Assembly (NCBI GenBank): GCA_910588955.1
Contig: CAJURQ010000009.1
Span: forward strand, 1-64,000
Reading direction: 5' to 3'
DNA length: 64,000 bases
Source of the DNA: an uncultured Lachnospiraceae bacterium
GTDB lineage: Bacteria; Bacillota; Clostridia; Lachnospirales; Lachnospiraceae
The position numbers were made by a program, and so were the translations under genes. Positions within the stretch are counted from its first letter, which is position 1. Each line of letters opens with the position of its first letter. Below the pieces are notes generated by a model, which saw only the letters and a program-made list of their open reading frames with translations, had not been told where the DNA came from and did not search any database. Positions 7,605 through 17,001 of this stretch are shown piece after piece.

Positions 7605-8686
7605 GCGAGAAACTGAAGGTAGGTATTTTAGGCGGCACGGGTATGGTAGGGCAGCGTTTTATCGCCCTGTTGGAGAACCATCCCTGGTTTGAGGTGACGA
7701 CGATTGCGGCGAGTCCGCGGTCTGCCGGCAAGTCTTACGAGGAGGCGGTCGGCGGCAGATGGAAGATGGATACGCCCATGCCGGAGGCGGTCAAGAAGAT
7801 TGTCGTCAAAAATGTGAACGAGGTCGCGGAAGTGGCGGCGGAGGTGGATTTCGTTTTCTCCGCGGTGGATATGACGAAGGACGAGATCAAGAAGATAGAG
7901 GAGGAGTACGCGAAGGCGGAAACGCCCGTTGTCTCCAACAACAGCGCCCATCGGTGGACGCCGGACGTGCCTATGGTGGTGCCGGAGATCAACCCGGAGC
8001 ATTTCGATGTGATCGAGTCACAGAAGAAGAGGCTTGGCACGAAGCGCGGTTTTATTGCCGTGAAGCCGAACTGTTCGATTCAGAGCTACGCGCCGGTGCT
8101 CACCGCGTGGAAGGAGTTTGAGCCATACGAGGTGGTGGCGACTACCTATCAGGCGATTTCGGGCGCAGGCAAGACCTTTAAGGACTGGCCGGAGATGGTG
8201 GAGAACGTGATTCCTTACATCGGCGGCGAGGAGGAGAAGAGCGAGAAGGAGCCGCTCAGAATCTGGGGTAAGATCGTGGACGGCGAGATCGTTCCGGCGA
8301 CAAGTCCGGTGATCACTTGCCAGTGCATCCGCATACCGGTTTTGAACGGTCATACGGCGGCAGTGTTTGTGAAGTTTAAAAAGAAACCTACCAAAGAACA
8401 GCTTGTGGAGAAACTGGTTCAGTTTAAGGGGCTGCCGCAGGAACTGGATCTTCCCAGCGCGCCGAAGCAGTTTATTCAGGTGATGGAGGAGGATAACCGT
8501 CCGCAGGTGAAGCTGGATGTGGATTACGAAAACGGTATGGGAATCAGTGTGGGACGCATTCGCGAGGACAGCGTTTACGACTGGAAGTTTGTGGGTCTTT
8601 CCCACAATACCGTGCGCGGTGCGGCTGGGGGAGCCGTACTCTGCGCGGAGACATTGAAGGCGAAGGGGTATATCACGAAAAAATAG
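7601..8686 (+). CDS. asd: Aspartate-semialdehyde dehydrogenase
   Basis: Reduces aspartyl phosphate to aspartate semialdehyde with NADPH, the branch point to lysine, threonine, methionine and diaminopimelate. The 361-residue form is the archaeal/fungal-like type rather than the E. coli type. GGTGMVG at 11-17 is the dinucleotide loop. C158 in the KPNCSIQSY motif is the thioester-forming cysteine. QAISGAGKTFKDW and the C-terminal SHNTVRGAAGG segment complete the active site. It overlaps argH by 4 nt. A hairpin follows the gene before the next start. Confidence 0.97.
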   Translation: MSEKLKVGILGGTGMVGQRFIALLENHPWFEVTTIAASPRSAGKSYEEAVGGRWKMDTPMPEAVKKIVVKNVNEVAEVAAEVDFVFSAVDMTKDEIKKIEEEYAKAETPVVSNNSAHRWTPDVPMVVPEINPEHFDVIESQKKRLGTKRGFIAVKPNCSIQSYAPVLTAWKEFEPYEVVATTYQAISGAGKTFKDWPEMVENVIPYIGGEEEKSEKEPLRIWGKIVDGEIVPATSPVITCQCIRIPVLNGHTAAVFVKFKKKPTKEQLVEKLVQFKGLPQELDLPSAPKQFIQVMEEDNRPQVKLDVDYENGMGISVGRIREDSVYDWKFVGLSHNTVRGAAGGAVLCAETLKAKGYITKK

Positions 8687-8734
8687 AGGAGTTATAAGGG
8701 AGCCGTAAACACAGATGATTCATATGGGGGGAGG

Positions 8735-8757
8735 GCGCCTTCTGGGGAGAAGGGCGC
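8735..8757 (+). promoter_or_regulatory. GC-rich hairpin just before the EAL gene
   Basis: GCGCCTTCT (8735-8743), loop GGGG, AGAAGGGCGC (8748-8757) with one bulged G. There is no T-run, so it is a poor terminator. The purine-rich GGGAGAAGGG that would serve as ribosome binding site for the GTG at 8767 lies in the loop and 3' arm, so the hairpin may limit translation. Confidence 0.5.
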
Positions 8758-8766
8758 GCATATAGA

Positions 8767-10515
8767 GTGACAAATACAGAAAATATTTTGAAGGGAAACG
8801 GAACGAAACAGCTTGTTCAGGAGAATGAAAAACTCCGTCAGGATGAAAAAATGCTTCGCCTTTTGTGCGATACGTCGAGCAGCGCATTTATCTATTACAA
8901 TTATCAGGAAAACCGGATTGAGACGCTGGGGAATTGGGATTACTTTTTTGATTTCTCCATTTCTGCAGTGAAAGATCTGTCAAAGTTATATGACAGGGTG
9001 GAGGAACAGTACGAAATACCGCTCAAGGAAGGTTTGTTTATCGAAAGCCGGAATATGGACAGAGACAGCTTTGAGATTAAGCTGAAGGAGAGCCGGATTT
9101 GCATTGAGGTGGAGGTAAACGTCGTCTATGACACCGAGGGTAAACCTACGGACAAAATCATACGGTTCAAGGATGTGACCAAGCTGACGGCACAGAAGGA
9201 CGAACTTACCTACATGGCGTACTATGACATGCTGACAGGGCTTTATAACCGGAATTATTTTGTGAGGCTTTTGGGAGAATTTCTTCGCCGTGCGGAGAAG
9301 GAAGAGAAAAAAGTGGCAGTGATGTTCATGGATTTTGACGATTTCCGAAGAGTCAACGACGGCATGGGCATCATTGCGGGAGACGACCTGGTGCAGCTTT
9401 TCGGGCAGTATCTGACGGGGCTTATGAACAGCAACGTGGTGATTTCCCATTTCAGCACGGACGTTTACTGTATCGCCATCTACGACCCTAGCGGCGCAAG
9501 AAGTGTGGAGACGATTTACCGGGTCATCAGGGAGCGGCTGAAAAAACCGTTTCGGATGACGGACGGGCAGGAGGTCACCATGACGGTGAGTGTGGGTGTG
9601 TCCGAATATCCGGAGGCGGCGCTCGGGACGCTTGAACTGATCAACTGTGCGGAGATCGTCATGTTTAAGGCAAAGAGTCGTGGAAAGGATAAAATCCAGT
9701 ATTTTGAGGGCACGATTCTGGAAGAGTTTTTGCAGACGGTGAACATCCAGAACAAGCTGAAAGAGGTTGTGTTTGAACAGAATTTTACCATGTATTTCCA
9801 GCCACAGTATTATGCGGAGAACGGGAAGTTCCGCGGTGTGGAGGCACTCATCCGCTGGCGGGACAACAAGGGAGATATGATCAGTCCCTCCGTTTTTATT
9901 CCGATTGCGGAGAGGAACGGAACTATTGTGCCGATCGGAAACTGGGTGATAGAAAAGAGCGTGCAGACCTATGCGGACTGGCGCGATCAATATCATTATC
10001 CTCTGGTTTTATCCTTGAACGTCTCGGCGGTGCAGTGCAAGAAGCGGGGATTTATAGACAGTCTTTTGCATATTCTGGAAAAGTATAAGGTCTCTCCGGG
10101 AGAGATAGAGATTGAAGTGACGGAAACCATTCTCATAGAGGATTTTGACTACATAAGTGAGAGGTTGGGTGAATTAAAAAAAGCCGGGATTAGAATTTCG
10201 CTGGACGACTTCGGCACGGGCTTTTCTTCCCTGTCCTATTTGAAGGGGCTGCCGATCGATACGCTGAAAATTGACAAGACCTTTGTGGATACGCTTCTGA
10301 CGGATAAAAACACAAAGATTATCACGGAGTCCATCATTTATATGGTGAAGCGTCTCGGCTATGAGACGGTCGCGGAAGGCGTGGAGACGAGGGAACAGTT
10401 CCAGTATTTGAAAGAGTTGGAATGCGACATGATACAGGGGTATTATATGGGCAGACCGATGCCGGCGCAGGGCATATCGGATTTACTGGAGAAATTGACA
10501 GCGAAGGTAGGATAA
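8767..10515 (+). CDS. c-di-GMP phosphodiesterase: PAS-like, degenerate GGDEF, EAL
   Basis: A 582-residue cytosolic signalling protein. A sensory PAS-like part occupies about 30-140, a GGDEF-fold domain 150-312 and an EAL domain 330-578. The cyclase motif is ruined: where GGDEF is expected, around 229-233, the sequence is FSTDV. The EAL motif is kept (EALIRW at 359-364), with DDFGTGFSSLSYL near 481-493 and KIDKTFVD at 501-508. It should therefore hydrolyse c-di-GMP, with the GGDEF domain perhaps sensing GTP. The start is GTG. The next gene follows after 13 nt, suggesting an operon. Confidence 0.9.
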   Translation: MTNTENILKGNGTKQLVQENEKLRQDEKMLRLLCDTSSSAFIYYNYQENRIETLGNWDYFFDFSISAVKDLSKLYDRVEEQYEIPLKEGLFIESRNMDRDSFEIKLKESRICIEVEVNVVYDTEGKPTDKIIRFKDVTKLTAQKDELTYMAYYDMLTGLYNRNYFVRLLGEFLRRAEKEEKKVAVMFMDFDDFRRVNDGMGIIAGDDLVQLFGQYLTGLMNSNVVISHFSTDVYCIAIYDPSGARSVETIYRVIRERLKKPFRMTDGQEVTMTVSVGVSEYPEAALGTLELINCAEIVMFKAKSRGKDKIQYFEGTILEEFLQTVNIQNKLKEVVFEQNFTMYFQPQYYAENGKFRGVEALIRWRDNKGDMISPSVFIPIAERNGTIVPIGNWVIEKSVQTYADWRDQYHYPLVLSLNVSAVQCKKRGFIDSLLHILEKYKVSPGEIEIEVTETILIEDFDYISERLGELKKAGIRISLDDFGTGFSSLSYLKGLPIDTLKIDKTFVDTLLTDKNTKIITESIIYMVKRLGYETVAEGVETREQFQYLKELECDMIQGYYMGRPMPAQGISDLLEKLTAKVG

Positions 10516-10528
10516 GGCGGGCGAAATT

Positions 10529-11890
10529 ATGTTACTGGGCAGAACGACAGAACTTGGTTATCTGAATAATTATTACGACAGGGACGGCAGCCAAATTGTG
10601 ATTGTCTACGGGCAGAAACATATCGGGAAGACTGCGCTTGTGAAGGAATTTATGAAGGATCGTCCGGGGTACTATTATCTGGCAAAAGCATGTTCGGAGA
10701 GGGAGCAGGCGTATCAGTGGGGCAGGCAGCTAACCCATGACGGCTATGTGGTCGAAAAGTTCCCTGCTTTTCAAGAGATATTTGAAAAGCTGGCACACCG
10801 CGTTACCGGGAAGAAAGTGCTGGTGATCGACGAGTTCCAGAATATTGTGCGTGCCAGCGACACCTTTATGAAGGATTTGGTGGCTTTTGTGCACAGCCAG
10901 TGGAACCGGGACGACGTGATGGTCATTCTTGTGAGCTCTTCCATCGGCTGGATTGAGAACAGCATGATTACCAGAATAGGGGAGGCGGCTTACGAGCTTT
11001 CGGGGCTTCTCAAGATCAAGGAGATGCCCTTTGCGGATCTGGTGGAGCGGTTTCCGAATTTCCGCATCGAGGAATGCGTGGAGGCTTACGCCATCTTGGG
11101 CGGGATTCCCGGTCTTTGGAACCAGTTTGACGACAGGCTGACGATTCAGCAGAACATCTGTCGCAACATTCTCGACTGCAACAGCTTTCTATTCGAGGAG
11201 GGAGAGCGGATTCTCACGGAGCAGCTTCGTGAGCCGGGGGTCTACAACACCATTATGGCTTCCATTGCGGCGGGCAATTATAAATTGAACGACCTGCACC
11301 AGCACACGGAGTTCTCCCGTGCCAAGATCAGTGTCTATCTGAAAAACCTGATTGAACTGGAATTGGTGGAGAAGGTGTTCTCCTACGACACGGCGGGAAA
11401 GGAGAACGTGCAGAAGGGAATCTACCGGATCAGCCATCCCTTTGTGAATTTCTATTATACGTATATGTACCCTCATCTGAGCGATCTGCAGATGCTCTCG
11501 GTGGGAGAGTTCTACAACCATTATATCATGCGTGATTTCAGGCGTTATGTGTCCGGTTATTTCAAGCAGGTGTGCAGACAGCATCTGGCAAGGCTGGGCG
11601 ATCGGCACAGGCTGCCGATCAACTGCGGCACGATCGGCGAGTGGATCGGCAAGGTGGGGTCTCTGGATATCATCGCGCAGGATGAGACAGGACGCACACT
11701 GATCGGGCTTTGCAACTGGGAGAGACCCATGACTTACGAGGATTACGAGAATCTCCTGCTCTACGCGAAAAAGGCGAAGATCAGCGCGGATTATATCTAT
11801 ATGTATACGGCGTTTCGGTTTGACGAGAAACTGAATCTGGAGGCGAAGGTCAAATCGAACCTGAAGCTTGTGCAGATTTCAGATCTCTAA
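10529..11890 (+). CDS. DUF234-type AAA ATPase with C-terminal nuclease-like domain
   Basis: A 453-residue P-loop protein of the archaeal-ATPase/DUF234 group. Walker A is GQKHIGKTAL (about 28-37) and Walker B is VLVIDEFQ (about 97-104). A winged-helix segment follows around 245-290 (NDLHQHTEFSRAKISVYLKNLIELELVE). The C-terminus, with IGEWIGKVGSLDIIAQDE and LIGLCNWERPMT, resembles the restriction-endonuclease-like DUF234 domain. The function of this family is unknown; roles in DNA processing or transcription control have been proposed. It sits 13 nt after the EAL gene and 21 nt before topB, so is probably co-transcribed with both. Confidence 0.8.
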   Translation: MLLGRTTELGYLNNYYDRDGSQIVIVYGQKHIGKTALVKEFMKDRPGYYYLAKACSEREQAYQWGRQLTHDGYVVEKFPAFQEIFEKLAHRVTGKKVLVIDEFQNIVRASDTFMKDLVAFVHSQWNRDDVMVILVSSSIGWIENSMITRIGEAAYELSGLLKIKEMPFADLVERFPNFRIEECVEAYAILGGIPGLWNQFDDRLTIQQNICRNILDCNSFLFEEGERILTEQLREPGVYNTIMASIAAGNYKLNDLHQHTEFSRAKISVYLKNLIELELVEKVFSYDTAGKENVQKGIYRISHPFVNFYYTYMYPHLSDLQMLSVGEFYNHYIMRDFRRYVSGYFKQVCRQHLARLGDRHRLPINCGTIGEWIGKVGSLDIIAQDETGRTLIGLCNWERPMTYEDYENLLLYAKKAKISADYIYMYTAFRFDEKLNLEAKVKSNLKLVQISDL

Positions 11891-11911
11891 GGCTACGGTG
11901 GGCAAAGAAGT

Positions 11912-13954
11912 ATGGGAAAAAGTTTGTTTATTGCAGAGAAGCCCAGCGTGGCGAAGGAGTTTGCAAAAGCGTTAAAATATAATATGAAAAACCGCGACGG
12001 CTATATGGAGTCCGAGGAGGCGGTTGTGACATGGTGCGTGGGGCATCTGGTGACAATGAGTTATCCGGAGGCTTACGACGAGAAGTACAAGAGGTGGTCG
12101 CTTGAGACGATCCCTTTTATTCCGAAGGAATTTAAGTATGAGGTCATTGACAGTGTGAAAAAGCAGTTCGGCATTGTGAGCGGGCTTTTGAACAGGGAGG
12201 ATGTGGAGACGATCTATGTCTGTACCGACTCCGGGCGGGAGGGGGAATACATTTACCGTCTGGTGGAACAGCAGGCGGGCGTCTCCGGAAAGGACAGGAA
12301 GCGGGTGTGGATCGATTCCCAGACGGAGGAGGAGATTCTGCGGGGCATCAGGGAGGCGAAGGACCTCTCGGCGTACGACAATCTCTCTAACGCGGCGTAC
12401 CTGCGGGCGAAGGAGGATTACCTGATGGGAATAAATTTTTCCCGCGCCCTCACCCTGAAATACAGTTATTCGATTAAAAATTATCTGAACGCGGATAAGG
12501 CGGTGGTTTCCGTCGGCAGGGTTATGACCTGCGTGCTCGGCATGGTAGTGAACCGTGAGCGGGAGATCCGTGAATTTGTAAAAATTCCCTTTTACCGCAT
12601 TGTGATGAAAGCGGATATCGCGGGACATGAGTGTGCGCTTGAGTGGAAAGCCGTGGAGGGTTCCCGGTTTTACCAGTCCCCGAAGATCTATAAGGACAAC
12701 GGCTTTTTGGAGGAGAAGGACGCGGACGCATTTCTATCCTTTTTAAAGGAGGAGCCGGGGGAGAAGCCTCTGGTAGAGAAGATCGAGCGGAAGAAGGAGA
12801 CGAAGAATCCGCCGCTTCTGTACAATTTGGCGGAACTGCAGAACGACTGCTCCAAGCTGTTTAAAATCAGCCCGGACGAGACGCTGCGGATTGCGCAGGA
12901 GTTATACGAGAAAAAACTGACCACCTATCCGAGAACGGACGCAAGAGTCCTCTCCACGGCGGTAGCGAAGGAGATTGGGAAAAATATCAGGGGGCTGCTA
13001 AATTATCAGCCTGTAGCGGCATTTGCGGAGAGGATTCTGAAAGAGGAGCGTTTTAAGGGCATTGCGAAAACCAGATATGTGAACGACAAGCAGATCACGG
13101 ATCACTACGCGATCATTCCCACGGGGCAGGGGCTCGCAGCGATGAACAGTCTGCATCCTACCTCGATGAAGGTATATGAGATCATAGCCAGACGCTTTTT
13201 GAGCATTTTCTATCCCCCGGCGGTTTATCAGAAGATCACGCTGACGGCAAAATGTAAGGGAGAAACCTTTATTTCCGGTTTTAAGGTGCAGACGGAGCAG
13301 GGATATCTTGAAGTTGCGCAAAATTCTTTTGCAAGAAAGAAGCCGGAGGAGTATACTGAAAGAGAGACTGCAGACGAGGAGCAGGAGGTTTCCTGCGATA
13401 CGGCGTACATGGAAGCGCTTGGTACGCTGAAAAAAGGCATGGAGCTTGACAAAAAAGCGTTAGAAAAGAAGGAGGGGGAGACTTCTCCGCCCAAGCGCTA
13501 TAATTCAGGCACTATGATCCTGACCATGGAAAACGCAGGGCAGTTTATCGAGGACGAGGAACTGCGTGCACAGATCAAGGGAAGCGGGATCGGGACTTCC
13601 GCTACCAGAGCGGAAATTTTGAAGAAACTCGTACATATCAAATATCTGGATTTAAACAAAAAGACGCAGATCATCACGCCTACGCTTTTGGGAGAGATGA
13701 TTTATGAGGTGGTTGCCGGTTCGGTGAAGCCGCTTTTGGATCCGAGGCTGACGGCGAGCTGGGAGAAAGGACTGACGTTAGTCGCTTCCGGGGAGATCAC
13801 GGAGGAAGAGTACATGGGGAAGCTTGATGATTTCGTGACCAGAAGGACGAATATCGTGAAGCAGATGACGAATCAGAATGCGCTCTACCACAGGTTTCAA
13901 TATGCGTCCCAATTTTATAAGAGTGGAAAAAAGGAGAAGAGGGAAAAAGGATGA
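11912..13954 (+). CDS. topB: DNA topoisomerase III (type IA)
   Basis: A 680-residue type IA topoisomerase that passes single strands to decatenate or relax DNA. The Toprim domain opens with IAEKPSVAKEF and includes CTDSGREGE near 105. The catalytic tyrosine is Y339 in TTYPRTDARVL. The C-terminal core has GSGIGTSATRAEIL and DPRLTASWEKGL. No zinc-finger tail is seen, which fits TopB rather than TopA. Housekeeping TopA is not in this window, and extra TopB copies are often tied to mobile elements; codon use here matches the backbone. The stop overlaps the next start (ATGA). Confidence 0.95.
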   Translation: MGKSLFIAEKPSVAKEFAKALKYNMKNRDGYMESEEAVVTWCVGHLVTMSYPEAYDEKYKRWSLETIPFIPKEFKYEVIDSVKKQFGIVSGLLNREDVETIYVCTDSGREGEYIYRLVEQQAGVSGKDRKRVWIDSQTEEEILRGIREAKDLSAYDNLSNAAYLRAKEDYLMGINFSRALTLKYSYSIKNYLNADKAVVSVGRVMTCVLGMVVNREREIREFVKIPFYRIVMKADIAGHECALEWKAVEGSRFYQSPKIYKDNGFLEEKDADAFLSFLKEEPGEKPLVEKIERKKETKNPPLLYNLAELQNDCSKLFKISPDETLRIAQELYEKKLTTYPRTDARVLSTAVAKEIGKNIRGLLNYQPVAAFAERILKEERFKGIAKTRYVNDKQITDHYAIIPTGQGLAAMNSLHPTSMKVYEIIARRFLSIFYPPAVYQKITLTAKCKGETFISGFKVQTEQGYLEVAQNSFARKKPEEYTERETADEEQEVSCDTAYMEALGTLKKGMELDKKALEKKEGETSPPKRYNSGTMILTMENAGQFIEDEELRAQIKGSGIGTSATRAEILKKLVHIKYLDLNKKTQIITPTLLGEMIYEVVAGSVKPLLDPRLTASWEKGLTLVASGEITEEEYMGKLDDFVTRRTNIVKQMTNQNALYHRFQYASQFYKSGKKEKREKG

Positions 13955-14628
13955 TCGGATTGCAGAATGCTACAATTGACGCGCTCTATACTTTGGAGGA
14001 GACAATCGCAAAGGAACTGTTTGCAGGGCTTACCTATCCTTGGGAGGCACTGCCGAAGATTAAGGACTTTATCATTTCTCTGGGGGAGACGCTTCCGGAG
14101 GAACGCTACGAGAGAAGAGAAGGCAATATCTGGATCGCAAAAAGCGCGAAGGTGTTTCCGAGCGCCTATATCGGCGGTCCGGCAATTATAGACGAGGAGG
14201 CGGAAATCCGCCACTGTGCCTTTATCAGAGGAAGCGCGATCGTTGGAAAAGGCGCGGTTGTCGGCAATTCCACCGAGCTTAAGAATGTGGTGCTCTTTAA
14301 TAAGGTGCAGGTGCCCCATTACAATTATGTGGGCGACAGTATTCTCGGATTTAAGGCACATATGGGAGCCGGATCCATTACCTCCAACGTGAAGAGTGAC
14401 AAGACGCTGGTGGTGGTGAAAGCGGGGGAGGAGACATTTGAGACAGGGCTTAAAAAGTTTGGCGCCATGCTTGGAGACAATGTGGAAGTGGGATGTAATT
14501 CCGTCTTGAATCCCGGTACAGTGATAGGGAAAAATACAAATATTTATCCGACTTCCATGGTGAGAGGGGTAATTCCGCCGGAAAGTATCTATAAGCGTCA
14601 GGGTGAGATAGCGGAAAAACAGCAGTAG
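13951..14628 (+). CDS. Left-handed beta-helix (hexapeptide) transferase-like protein
   Basis: A 225-residue protein built from hexapeptide repeats, for example AKVFPSAYIGGPAIIDEEAE and VGCNSVLNPGTVIGKNTNIY. It resembles the acyltransferase half of GlmU without the uridylyltransferase half. The region GFKAHMGAGSITSNVK matches the acetyl-CoA/substrate site of sugar-nucleotide acyltransferases, with the histidine of KAHMG a possible catalytic base. The N-terminal 60 residues are a helical extension. The substrate is unknown. Overlap with topB by 4 nt shows translational coupling, an unusual partnership. Confidence 0.8.
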   Translation: MIGLQNATIDALYTLEETIAKELFAGLTYPWEALPKIKDFIISLGETLPEERYERREGNIWIAKSAKVFPSAYIGGPAIIDEEAEIRHCAFIRGSAIVGKGAVVGNSTELKNVVLFNKVQVPHYNYVGDSILGFKAHMGAGSITSNVKSDKTLVVVKAGEETFETGLKKFGAMLGDNVEVGCNSVLNPGTVIGKNTNIYPTSMVRGVIPPESIYKRQGEIAEKQQ

Positions 14629-14676
14629 GCGGAGCCGGTAAAACAGTAAGAGAAAGTGTGTGTTGGGGATGAGCGT

Positions 14677-16875
14677 ATGGCGATTGATTTAAGTATTGAA
14701 AACTTTGGCTCTATGATCGACAATATTATAGCGGGAATCTGCTTCTTTGAGTATGAGGATGGGGAGATGACCCCCATTTTCGTCAATGAAGGTTTTTTCC
14801 GTATGCTGGGCTATTCCCGGGTACAGGGTATGAAGTATCTGGAGAAGGTGGAGCGGAGCATTATTCCGGATGATCTGCCGACCTATAGGCAGGCAATCAG
14901 GGATGTGCTGAAGGATGACGGCGTGGTGGATACGGAGTTCCGTACTGTCACAGGCAGCGGTAATCTGCGCTGGCTGCATGTCCGGGGAAACCTTTATGCC
15001 AGAGAGGGGAAAAAATACACGATCGTCACGGTGATTGAGGATGTGACTGAGAGAAAGAATGTGGAGGAAGAGCTGCAGAGACAGGCGGAGCGTCTGCACA
15101 TTCTTTCGGAGGCGGAAGGCGAGAAGATCATTGACTATAATGCAAAGACGGATGTTATGATTATCAGGACGAACGACGAGTACGGCATGGCGCAGGATGA
15201 GATCCACAGCAGATATATGGAAAGATTTAACGCCGCGATGATCTACAAGGAGGATATCGCCTACTACAAGGCGGTCTTGGAGAGCCTGCTCAAATCTCCA
15301 AAACATGACACCATTGAATTTCGCATTAAGCGTTTTGATGATGACTATACATGGTATCAGGCGAACCTGACGTCCCTTCTCGGTGCGGAAGGGTATGTGA
15401 CCCGTATCGTCGGTCGTATGATCAATATTCACGACAAAAAACTTAAGGAGATGGAGCTTCTTTTGCGCGCTGAGAAGGACGCGCTGACAGGCATCTACAA
15501 CCAGGGTGCCACCGAGCAGTTGATCCACAATGCGATTGAGGATGCGAAAGAGAATGATCTGAGCGCGCTGATGATTATCGATCTGGATAATTTTAAGGAG
15601 GCAAACGATCTTCTGGGGCATGCCAACGGCGATGAGCTCCTTGGCAAGACCGCCGAAATTCTGAAAGAAATGTTTAAGGGCGGCGACGTGATCGGTCGTA
15701 TCGGCGGTGATGAGTTCCTTGTTTATATGAGAAACCTGAATACCATTTCCGACGCGGATGAAATGGCGGGCAATATTGTGAAATCGGTAAGGTATGATCT
15801 TGAATTTGAGGGGCAGCCGATTCACGTGACTTGCAGTGTGGGCGTTGCCGTATACCCTTATCACGGCAAAACTTACGAGGAACTTTTTGAGAAAGCTGAC
15901 AGGGCGGTGTATACGGTTAAGGCGAACGGTAAGGACGGCTACCGTGTTTACCATGCGGCGAGTACGACAGTGTATCACGCCAACAGAAAAGTCGGCTATG
16001 ATATGACGAAGACCATTGATTACGAGAGGCATATCGAGGATCAGGTGATGCAGATCCTGTTTGAAGATAAGGTGTTGGAATCCGCGCTGCGCTCTTCCAT
16101 AGAGCTGATGACGGCAAAATACGGGTTCCACAGAGGGTATATCTGCGGCAACGATTCGCTGCCGATTTCCCGTACCATACAGTTTACCGTGAAGAAGTAC
16201 GCCACTGGCAAGGAGGCGGAGGAACACTACGAACTGAAACGGATGGTGAACGAGATCCTTTACTCCTTCTTCCCGAGCGTGGCAATGATTCACGATTACG
16301 ACCTGACGGCGGAGGAGATGCGCGAGTATTTTCGGGCGGAGGGTATTAAGAGTATGCTCTATTATCCGCTGACCTCGCAGGGAGAGTTTCAGGGCGCGAT
16401 CGTATTTGAAAACCACGAAGATGTGCAGATGGAACTGTCAAAGAGCGAGATGGAAGAGGTGCGTTCCCTGTTCCGCCTGATGGAGGCGCATATCCTCCAA
16501 ATCGGTCTGATGGACAGACTGCAGAATTTCGTGGCGCAGGTCGCTGTCTTCGACAATCTGGACAGTTTCGTCTATGTGGTGAATCCGGATAACCACGAGA
16601 TTAGCTTTATCAATAAAAAGGTGCTGGCGGATTCGCCGGATGTAAAGATCGGAGATATCTGTTACAAGGCGCTGCAGAACAGGGATACGCCCTGTGAGAA
16701 CTGCATCTTGCGAAATCTGGACAAGAACGATCCGCACTGCCGATGCACGGAGGAAATGTTTAACTACTCTTTGAGAAGCTGGACGAGAAGCAGCGCAAGC
16801 TGGCTGGAGTGCAGGGAGGAGAACGGTCTGGCACTTATAAACAGCTTTGATATATCGGAGTATTTCATGGGGTAG
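14677..16875 (+). CDS. Diguanylate cyclase with PAS domains
   Basis: A 732-residue protein predicted to make c-di-GMP. Two PAS-like domains occupy about 10-125 and 145-255, the GGDEF domain about 265-430, and a GAF/PAS-like region 450-730. The catalytic motif is intact (RIGGDEFLVY). No RxxD inhibitory site is seen five residues before it. The tail holds a cysteine-rich part (NRDTPCENC, then CRC), common in clostridial signalling proteins. ATG 14677 behind GGGGAT is preferred over GTG 14656. It lies 48 nt after the beta-helix gene, closing the long co-directional block opened by argH. Confidence 0.9.
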   Translation: MAIDLSIENFGSMIDNIIAGICFFEYEDGEMTPIFVNEGFFRMLGYSRVQGMKYLEKVERSIIPDDLPTYRQAIRDVLKDDGVVDTEFRTVTGSGNLRWLHVRGNLYAREGKKYTIVTVIEDVTERKNVEEELQRQAERLHILSEAEGEKIIDYNAKTDVMIIRTNDEYGMAQDEIHSRYMERFNAAMIYKEDIAYYKAVLESLLKSPKHDTIEFRIKRFDDDYTWYQANLTSLLGAEGYVTRIVGRMINIHDKKLKEMELLLRAEKDALTGIYNQGATEQLIHNAIEDAKENDLSALMIIDLDNFKEANDLLGHANGDELLGKTAEILKEMFKGGDVIGRIGGDEFLVYMRNLNTISDADEMAGNIVKSVRYDLEFEGQPIHVTCSVGVAVYPYHGKTYEELFEKADRAVYTVKANGKDGYRVYHAASTTVYHANRKVGYDMTKTIDYERHIEDQVMQILFEDKVLESALRSSIELMTAKYGFHRGYICGNDSLPISRTIQFTVKKYATGKEAEEHYELKRMVNEILYSFFPSVAMIHDYDLTAEEMREYFRAEGIKSMLYYPLTSQGEFQGAIVFENHEDVQMELSKSEMEEVRSLFRLMEAHILQIGLMDRLQNFVAQVAVFDNLDSFVYVVNPDNHEISFINKKVLADSPDVKIGDICYKALQNRDTPCENCILRNLDKNDPHCRCTEEMFNYSLRSWTRSSASWLECREENGLALINSFDISEYFMG

Positions 16876-17001
16876 AAATTCAAAAAAATTTACAAATATC
16901 TGGATTTTTTCCCTCTGATATGAGACAATGAGACTGGCGGTTATGACAGGCGTTTCCGCCTGTTATCAAATAATTAATACATAATCGAAAGGAGTTATCA
17001 C
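16876..17001 (+). promoter_or_regulatory. Leader of the NifU-like/GGGtGRT operon, with hairpin
   Basis: This 126-bp gap should hold the promoter for two strongly expressed genes. The -10/-35 boxes are not clear: TTTACA at 16889-16894 is 21 bp from TGATAT at 16916-16921. A hairpin GACAGGCG/CGCCTGTT with loop TTTC spans 16945-16964 and has no T-run. An AAAGGAG ribosome binding site precedes the ATG at 17002. Confidence 0.45.

Noticed and set aside
14689..16416. Long minus-strand frame of 575 codons opposite the PAS-GGDEF gene
   Set aside because: It is the antisense shadow of a GC-biased gene; composition is rich in H, R, L and it has no domain or RBS.
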